DNA of 64,000 nt from JAXGMV01 sp040768445 (GTDB lineage: Bacteria; Chloroflexota; Anaerolineae; Anaerolineales; Anaerolineaceae), in the NCBI GenBank assembly GCA_040768445.1, contig JAXGMV010000001.1, positions 62,001 to 126,000 on the forward strand, written 5' to 3'. Numbering within the stretch: the first letter of the stretch is position 1; the number at the start of each line of letters is the position of its first letter. This document shows positions 45,434 through 52,915 of the stretch, in pieces. Under the pieces are notes generated by a model. The model was not told the origin of the DNA and made no database searches. It saw nothing but the letters and a program-made list of their open reading frames with translations. Both the position numbers and the translations under genes were made by a program.

Positions 45434-46154
45434 GAATCATCGCATCAAGGCAGTTGTGCTTGCAGGCGGCAAAGGCCGCCGGCTGGCACCATATACACAA
45501 ATTATTCCCAAGCCGCTGATGCCCATTGGTGACAAACCCATCCTTGAGATCCTGCTGCGCCAGATGAAACGGGCTGGTATCCGTGATGTCACCCTCACCG
45601 TTGGCTACCTGGCTGACCTGCTGCGTCTGTTCTTCCGCGATGGACAGCGGCTCGGTTTAAAAATTCATTATGTTCAGGAAGAAAAGCCCCTTGGCACGTC
45701 CGGTCCACTTTCTAATGTGGAAGGTTTGGATAATACCTTTTTAGTCACCAACGGCGATGTGCTCACGACGCTTGATATTAAAGACCTGATTACGTTTCAC
45801 AAAGCTCAAAAATCGATTGCCACCATTGCCATTCACAAGCGCAAGGTGGACATTAACCTGGGCGTTGTTGATATTGATGGAGACAAGGTCGTAACAGGTT
45901 ACCAGGAGAAACCAAGCATCGATTACCTTGCCAGTATGGGGTTATACGTCTTTGAACCGCGCGTGCTGGAGTACATTCCCAAAGACGAATACCTCGATTT
46001 TCCTGACCTTGTTCACAAGCTGCTCGAAGCAGGTGAAAAAGTCTCCGGCTATGTGTTCAGGGGCTATTGGGAAGATCTTGGCCGGCCGGATGACTATGAC
46101 CGTGCCAGCAGGGACTTTGAAACGATGCGCAGCCAGTTCCTGCCGGAGGATTAA
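45423..46154 (+). CDS. Sugar-1-phosphate nucleotidyltransferase
   Basis: 243 residues. The NTP-transferase signature AVVLAGGKGRRLAPYT is near residue 10 and KPLMPIGDKPILE follows; the metal-binding Asp is in LVTNGDVLT near residue 110, and YWEDLGRPDDYD closes the domain. It overlaps legB by eleven bases and precedes legC by three. It probably makes the NDP-sugar used by LegB or a related donor; the nucleotide (UDP, GDP or CDP) is not clear. Confidence 0.85.
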   Translation: MSSRNHRIKAVVLAGGKGRRLAPYTQIIPKPLMPIGDKPILEILLRQMKRAGIRDVTLTVGYLADLLRLFFRDGQRLGLKIHYVQEEKPLGTSGPLSNVEGLDNTFLVTNGDVLTTLDIKDLITFHKAQKSIATIAIHKRKVDINLGVVDIDGDKVVTGYQEKPSIDYLASMGLYVFEPRVLEYIPKDEYLDFPDLVHKLLEAGEKVSGYVFRGYWEDLGRPDDYDRASRDFETMRSQFLPED

Positions 46155-46157
46155 TCT

Positions 46158-47294
46158 ATGGCCTGGAAAATCCCTCTCTCTGATATCGAATTTGGACCCG
46201 AAGAAAAGGATGCTGTGCGCGCCGTATTGGACAGCGGCTGGCTGACGATGGGCGAAGTTACCCATCAATTTGAGGAAGAATTTAAAGCCTACACGGGAGC
46301 CCGGCATGCGTTTGCCGTTTCCAATGCCACCGTAGCGCTGCACATGGCCTGCCTTGGGTTTGACCTCAAACCAGGTGATGAGGTTATTGTGCCCTCTTTA
46401 AGCTTTGTCGCCACAGCCAATGCTGTGCGTTATACCGGCGCAACGCCAGTATTCGCTGACATCACCGGTGAGCAAGACCTGACTATCTCACTGGATTCGA
46501 TCAAAGCCTGCTATACGCCTGCCACAAAAGCTGTTATCGTGATGCACTACGCCGGATATCCGTGCGACATGCCGGCCATCCTTGAATGGGCTGATGAGCG
46601 AAACCTGCCGGTGATAGAGGATGCAGCCCATGCCGTCGGCTCCTACCTGGACGGCAGGCACATGGGAACCTGGGGAAAAGCCGGCTGTTTCAGCTTCTTC
46701 TCCAATAAGAACCTGTCCACCGGCGAGGGCGGCATGTTGGTGACCAATGATGACTCTTTGGCAGAGAAATATCGGCTACTCCGTTCACACGGGATGACCT
46801 CACTCACCTGGGACAGGCACCAGGGACATGCCTGGAGTTACGATGTGGTAGAACTGGGATACAACTACCGTACTGATGAAATTCACTCTGCGCTTGGGCG
46901 CGAGCAGCTGCGCAAGCTGGATAGCAACAATGAACGCCGGCGCCAGATTACTGTTCTTTACCGTGACCTGTTGAGTGAACGCTGCCCGTCACTTATTGTA
47001 CCTTTTGAAAACCACCCGGGAATCTCTTCATATCACATCATGCCAGTCGTGCTGCCAGAGGGGAGAAGTCGTTTGGCTTTAATGGAAAGGCTTAAAGGAA
47101 GTGGTATCCAATCCAGCATCCATTACCCACCGATTCACACCTTCAGTGCTTACCAGTCGCTCAATCCCAATCAGAGAGCACTGCCAGTAACTGAAGACAT
47201 TGCCAGTCGCGAAGTGACCCTGCCGCTCTACCCCATGATGACCGATGAGCAGGTACATACCGTGGTGCAAGCAGCAGCTGAAGCACTTAAGTAA
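46158..47294 (+). CDS. DegT/DnrJ/EryC1/StrS aminotransferase (LegC-like)
   Basis: 378 residues. Start IPLSDIEFGPEEKDAVRAVL, substrate loop SGWLTMGEVTHQFEEEF, and the PLP lysine in FSFFSNKNLSTGEGGM near residue 188. HAVGSYLDGRHMG and YNYRTDEIHSALG are further family motifs. It transfers an amino group to the keto sugar from the LegB-like enzyme. No LegG, LegI or LegF homologues follow, so the product is more likely an amino-dideoxyhexose building block than legionaminic acid. Confidence 0.9.
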   Translation: MAWKIPLSDIEFGPEEKDAVRAVLDSGWLTMGEVTHQFEEEFKAYTGARHAFAVSNATVALHMACLGFDLKPGDEVIVPSLSFVATANAVRYTGATPVFADITGEQDLTISLDSIKACYTPATKAVIVMHYAGYPCDMPAILEWADERNLPVIEDAAHAVGSYLDGRHMGTWGKAGCFSFFSNKNLSTGEGGMLVTNDDSLAEKYRLLRSHGMTSLTWDRHQGHAWSYDVVELGYNYRTDEIHSALGREQLRKLDSNNERRRQITVLYRDLLSERCPSLIVPFENHPGISSYHIMPVVLPEGRSRLALMERLKGSGIQSSIHYPPIHTFSAYQSLNPNQRALPVTEDIASREVTLPLYPMMTDEQVHTVVQAAAEALK

Positions 47295-47340
47295 AAATTT
47301 AACATGACCAAACAGTAGAAAAGTGTGTTAATATCATGCA

Positions 47341-48597
47341 GTGAGCATAACTAACGAAACTGCCCTTGAGTTCCTGCTATACCTGTTGAACAAGAATAAA
47401 TCTCTCAATTCTTTGCCTGACAAGATTGCCAACTTGTCGCCAGAAGATTGGGAGATTTTACTTAAGCAGGCAAAACAAAGGGATTTGTCCCTGCTGCTCT
47501 ATGACCAGTTACACAGTATTGAAGACTTCGAGGTAGTGCCGCAAGCAGTCATTAGGCAGCTGTACAATATCTACCTCGCAGCATCTGCAAGAAATGCTGT
47601 CATGCTGCATCACGCGGGTAAAATACTGCAAGCCTTACGCAATAATGGTATTGAAGTAATGGTTTTAAAGGGACTTTACCTGGTCGAATCTGTTTACAAA
47701 AGTATTGGATTACGTACCTTTGTAGACCTGGACATCCTGGTACACAAAGATGATATTCCTCTATCATTATCCATTATGCAGTCTATGGGCTTTACATTAT
47801 CAACCTACTTTGATCCAGCAGTATTGCTTACAGACATTAAACATGTCCCACCACTGATTAAAGAAAATGGTCCATGTGTTGAAGTTCATTGGGGAATTCT
47901 TGAGGAAAACGAGCCCTTTAACATTAACATTGATGGAATCTGGCAGCGCGCTGTTCCAGTACGCTCAGCTGATATTGATACATTGGCAATGTGCACCGAA
48001 GATCTGATTCTTCACTTATGCCTGCATTACACTTATCAACACAGGCTGCGAGCAGGTCTAAAATTCCTCTTTGATATTGCAGAAGTCATTACCTTGCGCG
48101 CGGATCAAATCAACTGGCATAAGCTTATTTCCACAGCAATAGATTGGAAGGTAGAGCGAGTACTCCGGCTTTCCTTGCAGTTATGTGAGCGAATCACCGG
48201 AGCACAGGTGCCTGATGAAATTACAATTACGCTTCAACATATAGCCGTGGACGAAGCATTGTTAGATACCGCAATGCGTCAGACCCTTGCATTGGGTATT
48301 GAACATGTTAATATGACACCCGACGTGGTTGCTTTTACCAATGCACCAGGCGTTATCGGTAAATTAAAAAGGGTACTACAAAGGATGTTTGTTTCACGCA
48401 TAGTATTGGCGCGCATTTACAACCGAAATCCAAAATCACCAGTAATTATTTTATACTACTTCGTTCGTTTCTACGATTTATATCGGATCTACGCTTCATC
48501 AAGCTGGCGGCTGCTACAGGGGGAAAAATCTATGCGTAAATCATTCCAATTAGAACAGGATAGTCTTTCTCTTAGAGACTGGATGATAGAAAATTAG
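47341..48597 (+). CDS. NTP_transf_5-type nucleotidyltransferase
   Basis: 418 residues from a GTG start without a strong ribosome site. The centre has VMVLKGLYLVESVYKSIG then LRTFVDLDILVHKDD (about residues 102-140), the polymerase-beta-like acidic motif of uncharacterised family PF14907, and later VEVHWGILEENEPFNI. Members occur next to HPr-kinase-like genes in paeninodin-type lasso-peptide loci and other RiPP loci. Here it starts the putative RiPP cluster and is followed by such a kinase. A role in nucleotidylating the peptide or a sugar on it is inference. Confidence 0.8.
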   Translation: MSITNETALEFLLYLLNKNKSLNSLPDKIANLSPEDWEILLKQAKQRDLSLLLYDQLHSIEDFEVVPQAVIRQLYNIYLAASARNAVMLHHAGKILQALRNNGIEVMVLKGLYLVESVYKSIGLRTFVDLDILVHKDDIPLSLSIMQSMGFTLSTYFDPAVLLTDIKHVPPLIKENGPCVEVHWGILEENEPFNINIDGIWQRAVPVRSADIDTLAMCTEDLILHLCLHYTYQHRLRAGLKFLFDIAEVITLRADQINWHKLISTAIDWKVERVLRLSLQLCERITGAQVPDEITITLQHIAVDEALLDTAMRQTLALGIEHVNMTPDVVAFTNAPGVIGKLKRVLQRMFVSRIVLARIYNRNPKSPVIILYYFVRFYDLYRIYASSSWRLLQGEKSMRKSFQLEQDSLSLRDWMIEN

Positions 48598-48677
48598 GTC
48601 TCAGGTTTTATGGTATTCTTATTAGATTGAGTAGAAGTCTAACTTGACTCACTACCTTGTTCGAGGGGTACAGTATT

Positions 48678-49601
48678 TTGGTGAAAACGAAGTTTTTCAA
48701 TATAGCGGGGATTACCATAAATTATGAGGCGGATTTAGAGTGGGAAAAAATTCAACTCAACCCTGCCATACAGCCTTTTCTGAGCAGAGGTCCTGGTATC
48801 GATAATTTTTTACTACAAAGAGTCTTCGAGATGCCAGATTTATCAACAATCAATCTTGGAGATGCGATTTATAATAACCCACCTTGGGCAATTTATCAAA
48901 ATAACATCACTGGTTCTTTGTACTACAAAGGTATTTTGACAGAAGATGGTACGGGTCAATTGTGGACTTTTGCAGAATTCCCGGCTGATTACACATTTGG
49001 AAAAATCTACAGCCATCCTTCTCAGAGAGATTATTACTACAGCGCAGGTCTGCACAATCTATCCGGGTTCTCGTCAGACAGCATCTGGTTGGCTCAACTG
49101 CTTGCCAATCGCAATGGGGCAATTTTCCATTCCTCAGCTGCAATATTAAATGAAATAGGTTTGATGTTTATCGGTAGATCTGAAGCCGGTAAGACAACCA
49201 CTTTTCGTATGTTGAAAGAAGCAAGAGATGTGGATGGTTATCCTGTTACGGTATTATGCGATGAAACAAACGCTGTGCGCCGGCTCGTAGATGGCTGGCA
49301 CGTCTATGGTACCTGGGGCCATGGCGATGAGAGTGAAGTATCGCCAGCTTCAGCGCCGCTGAGAGGTATCTTTATTCTCAAACAATCGTCAACAAATGCC
49401 ATCAGACCAATAGATGACCGTGCTGTTGCTGTTAAGTATTTGCTGATGACACTTTTCAGACCCTTCATGACTGCCGCCTGGTGGGAAAAAATGCTTGAAA
49501 TTATCAACATACTTGTCAAAGAAATTCCGGTTTATGAGATGTCCTTCGATAAATCTGGCAAGATCGTTGAAATTTTAGATGAGTATACAAAGTTACTATG
49601 A
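48678..49601 (+). CDS. HPr-kinase-like protein
   Basis: 307 residues from TTG 48678 (GAGGGG nine bases upstream; GTG 48681 is the alternative). The C-terminal half resembles the catalytic domain of HPr kinase/phosphorylase: AIFHSSAAILNEIGLMFIG, Walker A GRSEAGKTTT near residue 166, then VLCDETNAVRR. The N-terminal half is not HprK-like, and no HPr or PTS gene is near. In paeninodin-type clusters such kinases phosphorylate a Ser of the peptide. The precursor encoded at 50935 is rich in Ser and Thr, so it may be the substrate. Overlaps the next gene by ATGA. Confidence 0.82.
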   Translation: MVKTKFFNIAGITINYEADLEWEKIQLNPAIQPFLSRGPGIDNFLLQRVFEMPDLSTINLGDAIYNNPPWAIYQNNITGSLYYKGILTEDGTGQLWTFAEFPADYTFGKIYSHPSQRDYYYSAGLHNLSGFSSDSIWLAQLLANRNGAIFHSSAAILNEIGLMFIGRSEAGKTTTFRMLKEARDVDGYPVTVLCDETNAVRRLVDGWHVYGTWGHGDESEVSPASAPLRGIFILKQSSTNAIRPIDDRAVAVKYLLMTLFRPFMTAAWWEKMLEIINILVKEIPVYEMSFDKSGKIVEILDEYTKLL

Positions 49602-50740
49602 ACACCTACGTCCGACACGCCAACCAGCTTGACAACCTTCCTGCCGGCAAGCTGAGACACCTTGATATTGAACTTACTGAACGTTGTAATAACAACTGCG
49701 TTCACTGCTGCATCAATCTGCCGCTAGATGACGAAAAAGCTCGTCAGAGCGAAATGACTCTTGAGCAGATTCAGGATATTCTAAAGCAGGCTGCTGACCT
49801 GGGTTGCCTGACTGTTCGTTTTACCGGTGGTGAGCCGTTGATAAGGCCAGACTTTAATATCATTTATGAATTCACACGCAGGCTCGGTATACGTGTTCAG
49901 TTGTTCACCAATGCCCGCCTGATTACACCAGGATTGGCACAGCTATTCGCACAGATTCCACCGCTGGAGAAGATAGAAGTAACCGTTTATGGATTGAGAG
50001 AAGAATCCTATAATGCTAACACGCAGCAAATTAATGGTTTCAAGTCTTATCAGCGCGGCATAGAGCTGCTTCAGGCTTATAAAATCCCATTTGTTGTAAA
50101 GACTGTACTCCTGCCTGCCAATCAAAACGAACTGCCTGAATTTGAAATTTGGGCCAAATCACTGCCGTGGTCTGATGGTGCGCCATTGGTCAGCATGTTT
50201 TATGACCTTCGCAATCGACGTGATGACCCGATAAAAAACAAACAGATTGCCAAACTGAGAGTATCACCCCAAAAGGGTGTTGATTACATGATGCGAAACG
50301 AATCAGAGTGGCAGGACTTTAAACAGACCTACGGAAAACCTCTGCCAGCCTTTAGCGGCAGCCGATTGTTTACATGCGGTGCCGGACGGGGTAAATTGTG
50401 TATTGATGCGTATGGTCGGGTGCAAGCCTGCATGGGGCTGAGAGCGCCTGAACTGGTGCAACCCGCAGGCACTACCCTCTCAGACGCACTCGAACACTTC
50501 AAGAGTCTTCAGGAAATCAGAAGTGCAAACCCGGAATACCTCAACCGGTGTGGACAGTGCTTTTTCCGGAACCTGTGTGAGCAGTGCCCGGCAAAATCAT
50601 GGTCTGAGAGTGGGAAATTAGACACGCCAGTTGAATATCTCTGTGAGATTACTCATGAGTTGGTTAAGCGTTTAGGCTGGTTAAGAGAAGGTGAAAGAGC
50701 CTGGGAGGTCAACGACTGGCAGCATCGTCTTTCAAAATAA
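49598..50740 (+). CDS. Radical SAM/SPASM peptide-modifying enzyme 1
   Basis: 380 residues. The [4Fe-4S] motif CNNNCVHC (Cys30, 34, 37) follows HLDIELTER, and FTGGEPLIRPDF is the SAM-contacting strand. The C-terminal SPASM-type region has many cysteines (FTCGAGRGKLC, VQACMG, RCGQCFFRNLCEQCPA, YLCE) that can bind two auxiliary clusters. Such enzymes form thioether, C-C or C-O crosslinks in RiPPs, or epimerise residues. It is coupled to the HPr-kinase-like gene and is 195 bases upstream of the precursor. Confidence 0.9.
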   Translation: MNTYVRHANQLDNLPAGKLRHLDIELTERCNNNCVHCCINLPLDDEKARQSEMTLEQIQDILKQAADLGCLTVRFTGGEPLIRPDFNIIYEFTRRLGIRVQLFTNARLITPGLAQLFAQIPPLEKIEVTVYGLREESYNANTQQINGFKSYQRGIELLQAYKIPFVVKTVLLPANQNELPEFEIWAKSLPWSDGAPLVSMFYDLRNRRDDPIKNKQIAKLRVSPQKGVDYMMRNESEWQDFKQTYGKPLPAFSGSRLFTCGAGRGKLCIDAYGRVQACMGLRAPELVQPAGTTLSDALEHFKSLQEIRSANPEYLNRCGQCFFRNLCEQCPAKSWSESGKLDTPVEYLCEITHELVKRLGWLREGERAWEVNDWQHRLSK

Positions 50741-50810
50741 CAAGACCTCATAGTATATTTACCTATTCTCTATATAAGATAAATTTAGTCAGAAATAACT
50801 GCATTGCTAA

Positions 50811-50839
50811 TTGCCAGCTGTGTAATAGTGAACTATAGT
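50811..50839 (+). promoter_or_regulatory. Promoter of the precursor peptide gene
   Basis: TTGCCA (50811-50816) and TATAGT (50834-50839), each one base off consensus, have ideal 17-base spacing. Transcription would start near 50846 and leave a leader of about 90 bases before the ATG at 50935. A separate promoter fits the need for more precursor than enzyme. Confidence 0.55.
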
Positions 50840-50934
50840 TATTAACCTCAGTAAGTGAATTGCCAGTAATGCTGGATATTTTTTTCTCTGAGGGAAATAT
50901 TACCTTTGAGGACCCAGCGAAAAGGAGGAAAAAT

Positions 50935-51132
50935 ATGGCAAAGCAGAGTTGGTCAAAACCAGAATTGATTATCCTCATGCGAAATCACCCCAGTGAAACA
51001 GTGGTGTTGAAGGGCTGCAAACATCCAGGAACGGCAGGCCCAGGAAACACTTCACAACCGCCTGCCTGTGCAGATAACACAGGTAGTGGTGGCAGCGTAC
51101 AATGTTTTAGCAGCAGTGGAGGACAGTCCTGA
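50935..51132 (+). CDS. Putative RiPP precursor peptide
   Basis: 65 residues. The start is fixed by AAAGGAGG six bases before the ATG, by far the best ribosome site in the window; an in-frame GTG at 50860 is unsupported. The N-terminal 28 residues (MAKQSWSKPELIILMRN..., up to LKGCK) look like a leader that a PqqD-type protein could hold as a beta-strand. The C-terminal 37 residues are almost only Gly, Ser, Thr, Pro, Asn, Gln with Cys at 28, 45 and 57. The gene lies between two radical SAM enzymes and just before a PqqD-like gene. I do not recognise the exact precursor family. Confidence 0.75.
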   Translation: MAKQSWSKPELIILMRNHPSETVVLKGCKHPGTAGPGNTSQPPACADNTGSGGSVQCFSSSGGQS

Positions 51133-51319
51133 ACGGTTCAACCCGATTATTGGGGGAATCTGACTTGTTAATTACCGCCGTTTGAGTATTAATAATTATT
51201 GACACCAGTTGGCATTGAATTAATCCACGCCATTATCAGGCAGTCCTTCTCTTCTCCCCCTGATGTATAAGATTATTTTGAGCATTCTGCTCTCTTAATA
51301 TCTTGGAGTAATTTTTATA

Positions 51320-51622
51320 ATGGAAATGACAGTACAGTTACCTTTTGTATATATTCGCTCAGACGATGTGATTGCAAGGGTGATTGATAATCAGGTGTTG
51401 ATCATCCCATTGACAGCAGGGATGGTTGACGCTGACGATTCTCTTTATAGCCTCACCCCCACTGCTCAGGACATTTGGAATTTACTGGATGGCGAGAGGA
51501 CACTGCTGGACGTCATTAACATCTTATCAGGTAAATATAAGGGAGATGCTGGTACAGTTCAGGAAGATGTTCTCGGTTTTATCACTGAAATGGTAAATGA
51601 GAAATTAATCAGGCAGAAATAA
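51320..51622 (+). CDS. PqqD-like RiPP recognition protein
   Basis: 100 residues, the length of a free-standing PqqD-type RRE. It has the order seen in the family: beta-strands (FVYIRSDDVIARVIDNQVLII), then YSLTPTAQDIWNLLDGERTLLDVINIL with the winged-helix core, and the helical C-terminus. GGAG lies about twelve bases upstream. It should bind the leader of the precursor at 50935 and hand it to the radical SAM enzymes. Separated from the precursor by 187 bases without a good terminator. Confidence 0.85.
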   Translation: MEMTVQLPFVYIRSDDVIARVIDNQVLIIPLTAGMVDADDSLYSLTPTAQDIWNLLDGERTLLDVINILSGKYKGDAGTVQEDVLGFITEMVNEKLIRQK

Positions 51623-51666
51623 CAAGTTTTCGCATGTCAAAGTCCAGAGTCTGAATAAAACATCCG

Positions 51667-52824
51667 ATGAGTAAACAAATCGAAATCCAGGAATTGCCGT
51701 TGTGGGAACAGCTAAGCGCAAATGGAATCCCCATAGCGTTTGAATTGGAATTGACAGCCCGCTGTAATAATAACTGCCGGCACTGCTATATCAATCTGCC
51801 GCCGTATGACAAACTCGCACAAGCAAAAGAGATGAACCTTGACCAAATTGAAGCAATTGCAGATCAGGCGGTTGAACTGGGCAGCCTCTGGGTTACCCTG
51901 ACGGGCGGTGAACCTCTTTTAAGACCTGATTTCTTTGATATCTACCTGATGTTAAAACAAAAAGGTTTTCTGATTAACCTGTTCACCAACGCCTGCCTGA
52001 TATCTGACCGGCATATTCAACTTTTCAAAATGTATCCGCCGCGTGATATTGAAGTCACTGTTTATGGCATAACTGAAAAAACCTACGAGGCAGTCAGCCG
52101 TGTGCCAGGAACCTATCAAGCCTTCAGACGAGGTCTCGACCTGCTTTTAACTAATGGAATACCGGTAACCTTAAAAGCTGTTGCATTACAATCCAACAAA
52201 CTTGAACTCACAGCCATCTCAGAATTCTGCCAGGATAAAACACACCGACCTTTCCGTTTTGATCCACTCCTACATCAGCGCTATGATCGTGATCCAATCA
52301 GGAATGAAGAGATCAAGCATGAACGTCTTGAGCCAGAGGAAATTGTCTCGCTCGAAATGGGTGATGAGACGCGTTTTCATTCTATGCAGCAAAACTGCGA
52401 GTCGCTGATAAAACTGGACACGATGGATTATCAGAAGTGTGTAAATTGTGCTGAATACTCTGGATGTAAACAGTATTCAGACTTTAGTAAACTTTTCCGC
52501 TGTGGCATTGGTAAGAATGAGTTTAGTGTCAGCTATGATGGTCAATTACGCCTGTGCTCCTCACTTTCAGCACCCGGTACTACGGTTGATCTGCCTACTA
52601 TTTCTCTCAAGCAAGGTCTGGTTGTGTTGAAAACCAGGGTCAAGGGGATGAAAACACAATCAATCGTCATTCTTGAGACTTGCAAATCCTGCCCAATCGC
52701 CAACTTGTGCCTGTGGTGCCCTGCCACAGCATATCTTGAAACAGGTGACATGGAAGGCGAAGTAGCGTATTTCTGCGCTGTAGCGCATGCACGGGCAGCA
52801 GCCCTGCAAACTGTCCAGGCCTGA
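51667..52824 (+). CDS. Radical SAM/SPASM peptide-modifying enzyme 2
   Basis: 385 residues. CNNNCRHC (Cys33, 37, 40) after FELELTAR, and LTGGEPLLRPDF. It is a paralogue of enzyme 1 (49598), with the same INLP sequence after the cluster motif. The SPASM-like region is larger: CVNCAEYSGCKQ, FRCGIGKNEF, LRLCSSL, CKSCPIANLCLWCPA and YFCAVAH. Two related but distinct enzymes suggest two modification steps on the same peptide. It follows the PqqD-like gene by 44 bases. Confidence 0.9.
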   Translation: MSKQIEIQELPLWEQLSANGIPIAFELELTARCNNNCRHCYINLPPYDKLAQAKEMNLDQIEAIADQAVELGSLWVTLTGGEPLLRPDFFDIYLMLKQKGFLINLFTNACLISDRHIQLFKMYPPRDIEVTVYGITEKTYEAVSRVPGTYQAFRRGLDLLLTNGIPVTLKAVALQSNKLELTAISEFCQDKTHRPFRFDPLLHQRYDRDPIRNEEIKHERLEPEEIVSLEMGDETRFHSMQQNCESLIKLDTMDYQKCVNCAEYSGCKQYSDFSKLFRCGIGKNEFSVSYDGQLRLCSSLSAPGTTVDLPTISLKQGLVVLKTRVKGMKTQSIVILETCKSCPIANLCLWCPATAYLETGDMEGEVAYFCAVAHARAAALQTVQA

Positions 52825-52862
52825 TCACTCTGAGCACTCAATTCTGATCATTACCTTTATCC

Positions 52863-52885
52863 TTTTTAGAATATAATTCTAAAAA
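52863..52885. promoter_or_regulatory. Perfect inverted repeat, probable operator
   Basis: TTTTTAGAAT (52863-52872) and ATTCTAAAAA (52876-52885) are perfect ten-base arms around ATA. A -10 (TATGAT, 52892-52897) lies just behind, so a repressor or activator bound here would control the lipoprotein gene. The stem has only two GC pairs, which argues against a terminator. Confidence 0.5.
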
Positions 52886-52915
52886 TTGGTGTATGATAAT
52901 CATAGAGGTAATAAT

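Noticed and set aside
48678..49601. Genuine HPr kinase/phosphorylase
   Set aside because: Only the C-terminal half matches; there is no ptsH or other PTS gene nearby and the N-terminal half differs.
50860..50934. Longer precursor peptide starting at GTG 50860
   Set aside because: No ribosome site, whereas the ATG at 50935 has a near-perfect one; the extra residues do not look like part of the leader.
22764..51622. A lasso-peptide cluster (asparagine-synthase homologues, PqqD, HprK-like kinase, NTP_transf_5)
   Set aside because: The asparagine-synthase homologues are 17-28 kb from the PqqD gene and embedded among glycosyltransferases, and no transglutaminase-like B2 protease or lasso-type precursor was seen.
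49598..52824. PQQ biosynthesis (PqqD plus radical SAM PqqE)
   Set aside because: The precursor lacks the Glu-x3-Tyr motif of PqqA, there is no PqqB or PqqC, and two rSAM enzymes are present.
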